From positions 62,001 to 126,000 of the forward strand of contig NZ_VANR01000007.1 of assembly GCF_005885675.1 (NCBI RefSeq): a stretch of 64,000 bases of DNA, written 5' to 3'. A program made the position numbers and the translations under genes. Each line of letters starts with the position of its first letter. The first letter of the stretch is position 1. Of the stretch, positions 54,942 to 61,719 are shown piece by piece. This stretch comes from Polaribacter aestuariivivens (GTDB lineage: Bacteria > Bacteroidota > Bacteroidia > Flavobacteriales > Flavobacteriaceae). The notes beneath the pieces were generated by a model, which worked only from the letters and a program-made list of their open reading frames with translations, ran no database searches and was not told where the DNA came from.

Positions 54942-55259
54942 ATGGAATATTTAAGTTATATTTTTATTTTTTATGTAGGTTTTTATTTTTTCAGACTAGC
55001 AGAAAATCATCAAAAAAATAAATGGCTATATGGTTTTTTAGGAATAATAACTTACTATTCAAGTAGTATTATCTTTATGTTATTCTTAAAAATTTTTCAT
55101 GAAGAAGAAATTGGCGATTTCGATTTTGTTTCAATTACCATGAAATCTTTTTTAATAGGCTTATTAAGTATTTTTTTTCTATTTCAATCGCTTAGTTTTA
55201 TTTGGGGCAGAAAGAAAAAAAATAAAGAAAAAGAAATAAATAAAATAGGAAAAGAATGA
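54942..55259 (+). CDS. Small membrane protein, second of the tandem pair, coupled to cinA
   Basis: A 105-residue protein from ATG 54942. It has membrane helices at about 4-20 (LSYIFIFYVGFYFFRLA), 30-50 (YGFLGIITYYSSSIIFMLFL) and 68-88 (SFLIGLLSIFFLFQSLSFI), and a lysine-rich tail (GRKKKNKEKEINKIGKE). The order of helices and the tail are like the preceding protein, suggesting an old tandem duplication. Its stop overlaps the cinA start (ATGA). Nothing is known of its role; co-translation with cinA may be just genomic economy. Confidence 0.75.
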   Translation: MEYLSYIFIFYVGFYFFRLAENHQKNKWLYGFLGIITYYSSSIIFMLFLKIFHEEEIGDFDFVSITMKSFLIGLLSIFFLFQSLSFIWGRKKKNKEKEINKIGKE

Positions 55260-56497
55260 AAGCAGAAATCATAACCATTGGAGATGAGATTTTAATCGGA
55301 CAAATTATTGATACAAACTCGCAGTGGATTGGAAAGGAATTAAATAAAATTGGCGTTTCTGTATATCAAATCACCTCTATTCAAGATGATAAACAACACA
55401 TTTTAAATGCCTTTAAAGAAGCACAAGAAAGAGTAGATATTGTAATTATTACTGGAGGTTTAGGACCTACAAAAGATGATATTACTAAAAAAACCATTGC
55501 AGAGTTTTTTAATGATGCTAAAATGGTAGAATATGCAGAAGTTGTAGCGCACATAAAAAAACTTTTCAAAAAAATTAATCATCCATTTAAAGAAATTCAA
55601 CGAACACAAGCACAACTTCCATCAAAAGCTACGTTATTAATGAATCATTTTGGTACAGCTCCTGGTATGTGGTTTTATGAAAATAACACTGTTTTTGTGT
55701 CACTTCCAGGTGTTCCTTACGAAATGAAAGGATTAATTACGAATGAAGTTTTACCAAGAATTCAACAGCAATTCAAATTGCCATTCATACTTCATAAAAC
55801 TATTATGACGTATGGACAAGGAGAAAGTACAATAGCAGAAACTATAGAAGAGTTTGAAGATAATTTACCCAATCATATTAAATTGGCCTATTTACCTTCT
55901 TTTGGTAGAGTGCGTTTGCGTTTATCTGCCAAAGGCGAAAATAAAGTACTTTTAGAAAAAGAGTTAGATGAAAAAGTAGCAGAAGTTTACAAATTAATTC
56001 CAGATATTATAACAGGTTTAGATGATGATGCTTCTTTAGAAAAAAGAATAGGAGTACTGTTAAAGGAAAAAAATCAAACAATATGTACTGCAGAAAGTTT
56101 AACTGGCGGAAAAATTTCAGCTACTTTAGTATCCGTTGAAGGTTCATCAGCTTATTATAAAGGTAGTTTTGTAAGCTACTCAGAGGAAACAAAAATTAAT
56201 TTATTAAATGTTTCATCAGAAACAATAAAAAAACATACTGTAGTTAGTAAAGAAGTAGCTATAGAAATGGCAAGAGGAGCAAAAGAAAAACTAAAAACAA
56301 ACTTTGCAATTGCAGTTACAGGAAATGCAGGACCCACAACAGATAATAATGATAAAAGTTTAGGAACTGTTTTTATAGCAGTCATAAGCGATTCAAAAGA
56401 AGTAGTAAATGAATTTAACTTTGGTCAACCCAGAGAAAAAGTCATTAATAGAACCGTAAGTAAAGCCTTAGAAATGTTACAAAAAGAAATTCTTTAA
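55256..56497 (+). CDS. cinA: CinA family protein (nicotinamide-nucleotide amidohydrolase / ADP-ribose pyrophosphatase)
   Basis: A 413-residue two-domain CinA. The N-terminal MoCF/COG1058 domain (about 1-170) has KAEIITIGDEILIGQIIDTN and VIITGGLGPTKDDITKKTIA. The C-terminal PncC domain (about 255-413) has the catalytic CTAESLTGGKISATL (Ser nucleophile in the SLTGG stretch), VSVEGSSAYYKGSFVSY and AVTGNAGPTTDN, a slight variant of the usual AVTGIAGPxGG. CinA deamidates NMN in pyridine-nucleotide salvage and may act on ADP-ribose. It starts inside the stop of the small membrane protein gene. Confidence 0.94.
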   Translation: MKAEIITIGDEILIGQIIDTNSQWIGKELNKIGVSVYQITSIQDDKQHILNAFKEAQERVDIVIITGGLGPTKDDITKKTIAEFFNDAKMVEYAEVVAHIKKLFKKINHPFKEIQRTQAQLPSKATLLMNHFGTAPGMWFYENNTVFVSLPGVPYEMKGLITNEVLPRIQQQFKLPFILHKTIMTYGQGESTIAETIEEFEDNLPNHIKLAYLPSFGRVRLRLSAKGENKVLLEKELDEKVAEVYKLIPDIITGLDDDASLEKRIGVLLKEKNQTICTAESLTGGKISATLVSVEGSSAYYKGSFVSYSEETKINLLNVSSETIKKHTVVSKEVAIEMARGAKEKLKTNFAIAVTGNAGPTTDNNDKSLGTVFIAVISDSKEVVNEFNFGQPREKVINRTVSKALEMLQKEIL

Positions 56498-56513
56498 AAA
56501 TTTGTAAAATTGT

Positions 56514-56545
56514 TTTGTTCAATATTGTATTTATTTGTAGATTTG
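56514..56545 (+). promoter_or_regulatory. Promoter of the rpmB-rpmG operon
   Basis: TTTG (56514-56517), a 20-base spacer and TAGATTTG (56538-56545) fit the Bacteroidota consensus. The distance to the rpmB ATG is about 40 bases. Confidence 0.75.
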
Positions 56546-56584
56546 CACCTCGTTTAGAGATAACACTAAAAAACTGTCGAAAAG

Positions 56585-56824
56585 ATGTCTAGAGTTTGTG
56601 AATTAACAGGTAAAAAAGCAATGGTTGGGAACAACGTTTCTCACGCTTTAAATAGAACAAAGAGAAAGTTTGACGCTAATTTAATGACAAAGCGTTTTTA
56701 CATTCCAGAAGAAGATAAATGGATTACTTTAAAAGTATCTGCATCTGCTTTAAAAAATATTAACAAGAAAGGAATTTCTGCAGTTATAAAAGAAGCGAGA
56801 GCTAACGGATTTTTAACTAAATAA
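56585..56824 (+). CDS. rpmB: 50S ribosomal protein L28
   Basis: A 79-residue basic protein: [40 protein letters not shown] and the [19 protein letters not shown] end are L28 signatures. It belongs to the large ribosomal subunit. It is the first gene of the unit rpmB-rpmG-DUF4295, read from a consensus promoter, and rpmG follows after 26 bases. The single Cys lies in [10 protein letters not shown]; no paired zinc-binding cysteines are present. Confidence 0.97.
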   Translation: MSRVCELTGKKAMVGNNVSHALNRTKRKFDANLMTKRFYIPEEDKWITLKVSASALKNINKKGISAVIKEARANGFLTK

Positions 56825-56850
56825 GCTCAAGCGATTTAAAATTTTATACA

Positions 56851-57033
56851 ATGGCAAAAAAAGGAAACAGAGTTCAAGTAATTTTAGAGTGTACAGAGCA
56901 CAAAGCAACTGGAAAACCAGGTACTTCTAGATACATTACAACTAAGAACAAAAAGAACAGTCCTGATAGAATGGAAATTAAAAAATTCAATCCTATCTTA
57001 AATAAAATGACAGTTCACAAAGAAATTAAGTAA
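56851..57033 (+). CDS. rpmG: 50S ribosomal protein L33
   Basis: A 60-residue basic protein: [20 protein letters not shown] then [20 protein letters not shown] and [17 protein letters not shown], the L33 profile. It has one Cys (ECTEHK) rather than the four of the zinc-binding form, so it is the C- (zinc-independent) type. It lies 26 bases after rpmB and about 50 bases before the DUF4295 gene. Confidence 0.97.
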   Translation: MAKKGNRVQVILECTEHKATGKPGTSRYITTKNKKNSPDRMEIKKFNPILNKMTVHKEIK

Positions 57034-57043
57034 TTTAAATATC

Positions 57044-57071
57044 TAGAACTCAGAACAGAGCACATAGATTA
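57044..57071. repeat. Degenerate heptanucleotide repeat array before DUF4295
   Basis: Four 7-bp units in a row (TAGAACT, CAGAACA, GAGCACA, TAGATTA) share the AGAAC/AG core with decreasing match. It is located between rpmG and the DUF4295 gene. Confidence 0.45.
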
Positions 57072-57085
57072 AAAACATTTAGACA

Positions 57086-57238
57086 ATGGCAAAAAAATCA
57101 GTAGCATCGTTACAAACAGGATCAAAAAGATTAAGTAAAGCTATCAAAATGGTAAGATCTCCAAAAACAGGAGCTTACATGTTTGTAGAAGCAATTATGG
57201 ACCCTGCAGAAGTAAATAACTTTTTAGCAAAAAAGTAA
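57086..57238 (+). CDS. DUF4295 family small basic protein
   Basis: A 50-residue, lysine-rich protein (MAKKSVASLQTGSKRLSKAI, then KMVRSPKTGAYMFVEAIMDP, ending NNFLAKK). This is the bacteroidete-specific DUF4295 family, found directly after rpmG in this phylum and probably a ribosome-associated protein, inferred from position and charge only. A strong terminator closes the unit. The ATG at 57086 gives the canonical MAKKS start. Confidence 0.93.
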   Translation: MAKKSVASLQTGSKRLSKAIKMVRSPKTGAYMFVEAIMDPAEVNNFLAKK

Positions 57239-57257
57239 TTTTTACTATATAAAAAAT

Positions 57258-57296
57258 TAAAAACTACTTTCTAATTTTAGAAAGTAGTTTTTTTTG
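57258..57296 (+). terminator. Intrinsic terminator after the DUF4295 gene
   Basis: AAACTACTTTCTA (57261-57273) and TAGAAAGTAGTTT (57278-57290) form the stem; a T run follows. Confidence 0.9.
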
Positions 57297-57312
57297 TGCC
57301 TTATTATTGCGT

Positions 57313-57392
57313 ATTTTTGGGTGTTCCCTTTCAGGTCGCGCTTTCGGCAGTCGCTCTTTTCAAGGAGCTCCAACAAAGCCTCAATCGCTAAC
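57313..57392 (-). ncRNA. Structured intergenic element, copy 2 (GTTAGCGATTGA type)
   Basis: On the minus strand the block reads GTTAGCGATTGAGGC, TTTGTTGGAGCTC, a short hairpin GCTCCTT-GAAA-AGAGC, GACTGC, GAAAGCGCGACC and GGGAACACCCAAA. The order of segments is that of copy 1 (44689-44780), while the hairpin stem is different in sequence but pairs in both, which suggests a conserved structure. It lies in the gap between DUF4295 and ftsY, antisense to both, with no promoter-like box seen in front of it. Confidence 0.5.
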
Positions 57393-57479
57393 ACGTAAGG
57401 AAATTTTAATGACATTTTGACCAAACAAACTAACTGGCACGTTTTTTAATGTACCGTTATTAGTGTATAAAAAATAAAT

Positions 57480-58454
57480 ATGAGTTTTTTTAAAAAAATA
57501 TTTTCGAAAGAAAAAAAAGAAACGTTAGATAAAGGACTTGAGAAAACAAGTACCAATTTCTTTGACAAACTTTCCAAAGCAGTTGCTGGAAAATCTAAAG
57601 TAGATGATGATGTTTTAGATAATTTAGAAGAGGTACTAGTAGCATCTGATGTAGGTGTAAATACCACTTTAAAAGTTATAGATAGAATTGAAGAACGTGT
57701 TGCTAGAGATAAATATATTGGTACTGACGAGTTAAATAAAATTCTAAGAGAAGAAATAGCAGGTTTATTATCGGAAACCAATGTTGGCAACGAAACAGAA
57801 TTTACAATTCCAGAAATTCCAAATAATAGTGAAGGCAAAAAAATGCCTTATGTTTTAATGGTTGTTGGTGTAAACGGAGTTGGTAAAACAACAACCATTG
57901 GTAAACTAGCAGCACAATTTAAAAAACAAGGTTTAAAAGTTGTTTTAGGTGCTGCAGATACATTTAGAGCAGCTGCAATTGATCAATTACAAGTGTGGGC
58001 AGATAGAACAGGAGTGCCAATTGTACGTCAAGAAATGGGGTCAGATCCAGCCTCTGTAGCATTTGACACTTTAACTTCAGCAGTAAAACAAAATGCAGAT
58101 GTTGTAATTATAGATACTGCTGGTCGTTTGCATAACAAAGTTAATTTAATGAATGAGTTAACAAAAATTAAACGTGTTATGCAAAAAGTGGTAGACAATT
58201 CTCCACACGATGTTTTATTAGTTTTAGATGGTTCTACAGGGCAAAATGCATTTGAACAAGCCAAACAATTTACTTTAGCAACAGAAGTTACCTCTTTAGC
58301 AGTTACAAAATTAGATGGAACAGCAAAAGGTGGTGTTGTTATTGGAATTTCCGATCAATTTAAAATACCTGTAAAGTATATTGGAGTAGGAGAAGGTATA
58401 GACGATTTACAAGTATTTAATAAAATTGAATTTGTAGATTCCTTTTTTAAATAG
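57480..58454 (+). CDS. ftsY: Signal recognition particle receptor FtsY
   Basis: FtsY docks SRP-bound ribosomes to the membrane. The 324-residue protein has a short acidic/basic N-terminal part without the long A-domain of E. coli, then the N-domain helices and the GTPase G-domain: G1 VGVNGVGKTTTIGKLA, insertion motif ADTFRAAAIDQL, DTAGRLHNK (G3), TKLDGTAKGG (G4) and GVGEGIDDLQVF at the end. Its RNA partner (SRP RNA, 43617) is also in the window. The gene is preceded by element copy 2 and followed by a terminator. Confidence 0.96.
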   Translation: MSFFKKIFSKEKKETLDKGLEKTSTNFFDKLSKAVAGKSKVDDDVLDNLEEVLVASDVGVNTTLKVIDRIEERVARDKYIGTDELNKILREEIAGLLSETNVGNETEFTIPEIPNNSEGKKMPYVLMVVGVNGVGKTTTIGKLAAQFKKQGLKVVLGAADTFRAAAIDQLQVWADRTGVPIVRQEMGSDPASVAFDTLTSAVKQNADVVIIDTAGRLHNKVNLMNELTKIKRVMQKVVDNSPHDVLLVLDGSTGQNAFEQAKQFTLATEVTSLAVTKLDGTAKGGVVIGISDQFKIPVKYIGVGEGIDDLQVFNKIEFVDSFFK

Positions 58455-58479
58455 AAATATTATTTTAATAAATAAATGA

Positions 58480-58514
58480 GAACTCCTTTTACATTTTGTA
58501 AAAGGAGTTTTTTG
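58480..58514 (+). terminator. Intrinsic terminator after ftsY
   Basis: AACTCCTTTTAC (58481-58492) and GTAAAAGGAGTT (58498-58509) form the stem, followed by a T run. Confidence 0.9.
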
Positions 58515-58547
58515 TTTCTTATCTTTGACTACTAAAAATATTTAGAA

Positions 58548-60194
58548 ATGAAAAAATTACTACTCTTTACCTTATTAATAACTTTTATTGTTAGTTGCCA
58601 GCAAAAAGAAATTATTATTAAAGATGCTTTTAAAAAATATGACGAGACAGAAGCACTAGCTCAATCTCAAGAAAATGAAAGTAATCGTATGAAATTTAAA
58701 CTAATTCAATCTAAATATTTAGATATGAATGTCGTTTTTAAACCGTTTCAAAAAGAATTGGCTGGTTTTTCTGAAGAAAATTATGAAGAATTAAAACCAT
58801 TAATTTTAGAACAAAATATTCCAAATCTTCAAAAAAGTGTAAAAGAAGGGAAATTATCTTATGAAAAACTGACGCTTTTTTATCTGTATAGAATCCGAAA
58901 ATTCGAAAGTGACTCAACATTATCTTTAAATAGTATAATTGCTTTAAACCCAAACGTTTTAGAGGAAGCAAGAGAAAAAGACAAAAATAAATCAGATATT
59001 TCTGAATATTCTATCTACGGAATGCCAATTTTATTAAAAGATAACATCAACACAAAAGATATGAATACAACTGCTGGAGCAATTGCTTTGGCAGATAATA
59101 AAACTACTAAAGATGCATTTATCGTTGAAAAACTAAGAGAAAATGGTGCAATAATTTTAGGAAAAGTAAACTTAAGTGAATGGGCTTATTTTTTCTGTTC
59201 TGGTTGTCCTTTAGGCTATTCAGCAGTTGGTGGGCAAACTTTAAATCCTTATGGAAGAGGAAAGTTTGAAACAGGAGGAAGTTCAGCAGGAAGTGGAGTT
59301 ACTGTTGCTGCTAATTATGCAGTTGCTGCAGTTGGAACAGAAACAGCAGGCTCAATAACATCACCATCAAGTCAAAATTCTGTAGTTGGTTTAAAACCAA
59401 CCATTGGTGTTTTAAGTAGAACTGGAATTGTACCAATTTCATCAACATTAGATACTCCTGGTCCAATGACAAAAAATGTAATAGACAATGCTATTTTTAT
59501 GAATGCAATGTTTGGTTTTGATAAAAACGACAATGCTTCAAAAAAAATAGAAGAAGATTACTTTCAAAACGGATTCAGAAATAAGTTTGAAGGAAGAAGA
59601 TTAGGCGTTTTAAAACCACTTTTATCAGACTCTATTTATAATTTCACAGTAGAAAAATTAAAAAAAGTAGGAGTAGAAATTGTAGAAATTACTCCTCCAG
59701 AAATTTCTTTTAATGGTTTTGTAACATTGTTAAATATTGATATGAAACATGATTTACCAAAGTATTTAAAAAACAATGCGAGTAAAAATATTGAAGTAAA
59801 ATCGGTTAAAGATGTAACTTTATTTAATTTACAAGACTCTATTTTAAGAGCACCTTATGGTCAGCAATTATTTGATGGTATTGTAAATGATAAAACAACT
59901 TTAAAAGAATTAGAGGTTATAAAAAATAATTTAAACACTGAAGGAAAAAAATACTTACAAGCTTTAATTGACGAAAATTTAGATGCAATTTTATCTATCA
60001 ATAATTATCACTCAGGTATTGCAGCCGTTGCCAAATATCCTACGTTAACAGTTCCTATGGGATATAAAGAATCTGGTGAACCTGTAAGCTTAACCTTTGT
60101 AGGACTTCCTTATACAGAAAGAAAATTATTAGAAATCGGTTACGCTTTTGAGCAACTAACGAAAGTTAGAAAAATGCCTAAAAACTATCAATAG
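58548..60194 (+). CDS. Amidase-signature lipoprotein
   Basis: A 548-residue lipoprotein: MKKLLLFTLLITFIVSCQQK with lipobox IVSC. The amidase signature (AS) domain fills about 95-545: the catalytic Lys in YGMPILLKDNINT, the Gly/Ser-rich GGSSAGSGVTVAANYAVAAV with the cis-Ser, and TETAGSITSPSSQNSVVGLKP with the nucleophile Ser. AS enzymes hydrolyse amides; with this anchor it should act in the periplasm, but the substrate is unknown. It is alone between two terminator-flanked units; a heptamer array is found between its stop and rimO. Confidence 0.94.
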   Translation: MKKLLLFTLLITFIVSCQQKEIIIKDAFKKYDETEALAQSQENESNRMKFKLIQSKYLDMNVVFKPFQKELAGFSEENYEELKPLILEQNIPNLQKSVKEGKLSYEKLTLFYLYRIRKFESDSTLSLNSIIALNPNVLEEAREKDKNKSDISEYSIYGMPILLKDNINTKDMNTTAGAIALADNKTTKDAFIVEKLRENGAIILGKVNLSEWAYFFCSGCPLGYSAVGGQTLNPYGRGKFETGGSSAGSGVTVAANYAVAAVGTETAGSITSPSSQNSVVGLKPTIGVLSRTGIVPISSTLDTPGPMTKNVIDNAIFMNAMFGFDKNDNASKKIEEDYFQNGFRNKFEGRRLGVLKPLLSDSIYNFTVEKLKKVGVEIVEITPPEISFNGFVTLLNIDMKHDLPKYLKNNASKNIEVKSVKDVTLFNLQDSILRAPYGQQLFDGIVNDKTTLKELEVIKNNLNTEGKKYLQALIDENLDAILSINNYHSGIAAVAKYPTLTVPMGYKESGEPVSLTFVGLPYTERKLLEIGYAFEQLTKVRKMPKNYQ

Positions 60195-60268
60195 AAAAGT
60201 TTTAATCATTTAAAAAGCATTATTTTTGCACTCGTTTTAAAATAAAATTTTATTACCTAATATTAGTT

Positions 60269-60303
60269 GCTAAAAGCCAATGGCTAAAAGCTAAAAGCCA
60301 TAA
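60269..60303. repeat. Heptanucleotide repeat array (GCTAAAA/GCCAATG type)
   Basis: Five 7-bp units in a row: GCTAAAA, GCCAATG, GCTAAAA, GCTAAAA, GCCATAA. It ends two bases before the rimO ATG. Confidence 0.85.
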
Positions 60304-60305
60304 AT

Positions 60306-61658
60306 ATGCGTACAAAAACCATTAAAAAAAATAAAATTAATGTTGTTACTTTAGGTTGTTCTAAAAACATTTACGATTCGGAAGTGTTAATGGGGCAATT
60401 GAAAGCCAATGGTAAAAATGTAGTTCATGAAGATGAAAATGATGATGGAAATATCGTTGTTATAAACACTTGTGGTTTTATTGGAAAAGCTAAAGAAGAG
60501 TCTATTGATACTATTTTACACTATGCACAAAGAAAAGAAGCTGGTGAAGTAGATAAAGTATTTGTTTCTGGTTGTTTAAGTGAACGTTATAAACCAGATT
60601 TAGAAAAGGAAATTCCGAATGTAGATCAATATTTTGGAACTCACGATTTACCAAATTTATTAAAAGTTTTAGAAGCCGATTATAAACACGAATTAATTGG
60701 TGAGCGACTAACAACTACCCCAAAACATTACGCATATTTAAAAATTGCTGAAGGTTGTGACAGACCTTGTTCGTTTTGTGCAATACCGTTAATGCGTGGT
60801 AAACATAAATCAACTCCTATTGAAGATATTGTTACAGAAGCCACAAAATTAGCAGAAAAAGGTATCAAAGAAATAATGCTAATCGCACAAGATTTAACTT
60901 ATTATGGATTAGATATTTACAAAAAACGTGCTTTGGCAGATTTGTTAGAAGCCCTTGTAAAGGTAGATGGAATTGAATGGATTCGAATGCATTATGCATT
61001 TCCAACAGGTTTTCCAATGGATGTTTTAGAGGTAATGAAACGCGAATCTAAAGTTTGTAATTATTTAGATATTCCTTTACAACACATCAATACAGAGCTA
61101 CTAAAATCAATGAAACGTGGTACAACTCATGAAAAAACAACAGCTTTAATTCATAAATTTAGAGAAGTTGTTCCAGAAATGGCAATTAGAACTACGTTAA
61201 TAGTTGGTTATCCTGGTGAAACTGAAGAAATGTTTCAAGAACTGAAAGATTGGGTAGAAGAAATGCGATTTGAACGTTTAGGAGCTTTTGAATATTCTCA
61301 TGAAGAAAATACAGGAGCATATGTTTTAGAAGATGATATACCTGCTGAAGTTAAGTTTAAACGCGTGAATGAAATTATGGAAGTTCAATCTCAAATTTCT
61401 TGGGAATTGAATCAACAAAAAATAGGTAAAACGTTTAAATGTTTGTTTGATAGAAAAGATGGAGAATACTTTTACGGAAGAACTGAATACGATTCACCAG
61501 ATGTAGATAACGATGTTTTAGTAGACGCAAGAGAACATTATATTAAAATTGGCGAGTTTATTGACGTGAAAATTCATGAAGCTGGTGATTATGATTTGTA
61601 TGGTGTACCAGTTAAAAAACAAGAAAAACCATTACCATTACATCAAAAAAGAAAATAA
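60306..61658 (+). CDS. rimO: Ribosomal protein S12 methylthiotransferase RimO
   Basis: RimO adds a methylthio group to an Asp of ribosomal protein S12 using S-adenosylmethionine and two 4Fe-4S clusters. The 450 residues have the N-terminal UPF0004 domain (VTLGCSKNIYDSEVLMGQL, NTCGFIGKAKEESID, VSGCLSERY with three Cys), the radical SAM CxxxCxxC in EGCDRPCSFCAIP and a C-terminal TRAM domain (CLFDRKDGEYFYGRTEYDSP). The start, MRTKTIKKNKINVVTL, is followed by the family sequence. The array of 7-bp repeats abuts the start and would be in the leader. A terminator follows. Confidence 0.96.
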   Translation: MRTKTIKKNKINVVTLGCSKNIYDSEVLMGQLKANGKNVVHEDENDDGNIVVINTCGFIGKAKEESIDTILHYAQRKEAGEVDKVFVSGCLSERYKPDLEKEIPNVDQYFGTHDLPNLLKVLEADYKHELIGERLTTTPKHYAYLKIAEGCDRPCSFCAIPLMRGKHKSTPIEDIVTEATKLAEKGIKEIMLIAQDLTYYGLDIYKKRALADLLEALVKVDGIEWIRMHYAFPTGFPMDVLEVMKRESKVCNYLDIPLQHINTELLKSMKRGTTHEKTTALIHKFREVVPEMAIRTTLIVGYPGETEEMFQELKDWVEEMRFERLGAFEYSHEENTGAYVLEDDIPAEVKFKRVNEIMEVQSQISWELNQQKIGKTFKCLFDRKDGEYFYGRTEYDSPDVDNDVLVDAREHYIKIGEFIDVKIHEAGDYDLYGVPVKKQEKPLPLHQKRK

Positions 61659-61671
61659 TTATAATCTTAAA

Positions 61672-61702
61672 CAAAAAAACCACTCATTAGAGTGGTTTTT
61701 TT
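61672..61702. terminator. Bidirectional terminator between rimO and the M14 peptidase gene
   Basis: AAAAAACCACT / AGTGGTTTTTT with a 6-base loop. A and T tracts at both ends allow use from either side. Confidence 0.88.
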
Positions 61703-61719
61703 ATATATAAAATTTTAAA

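Noticed and set aside
32167..60303. Heptamer arrays considered as CRISPR arrays
   Set aside because: Units are 7 bp with no spacers and no cas genes are nearby.
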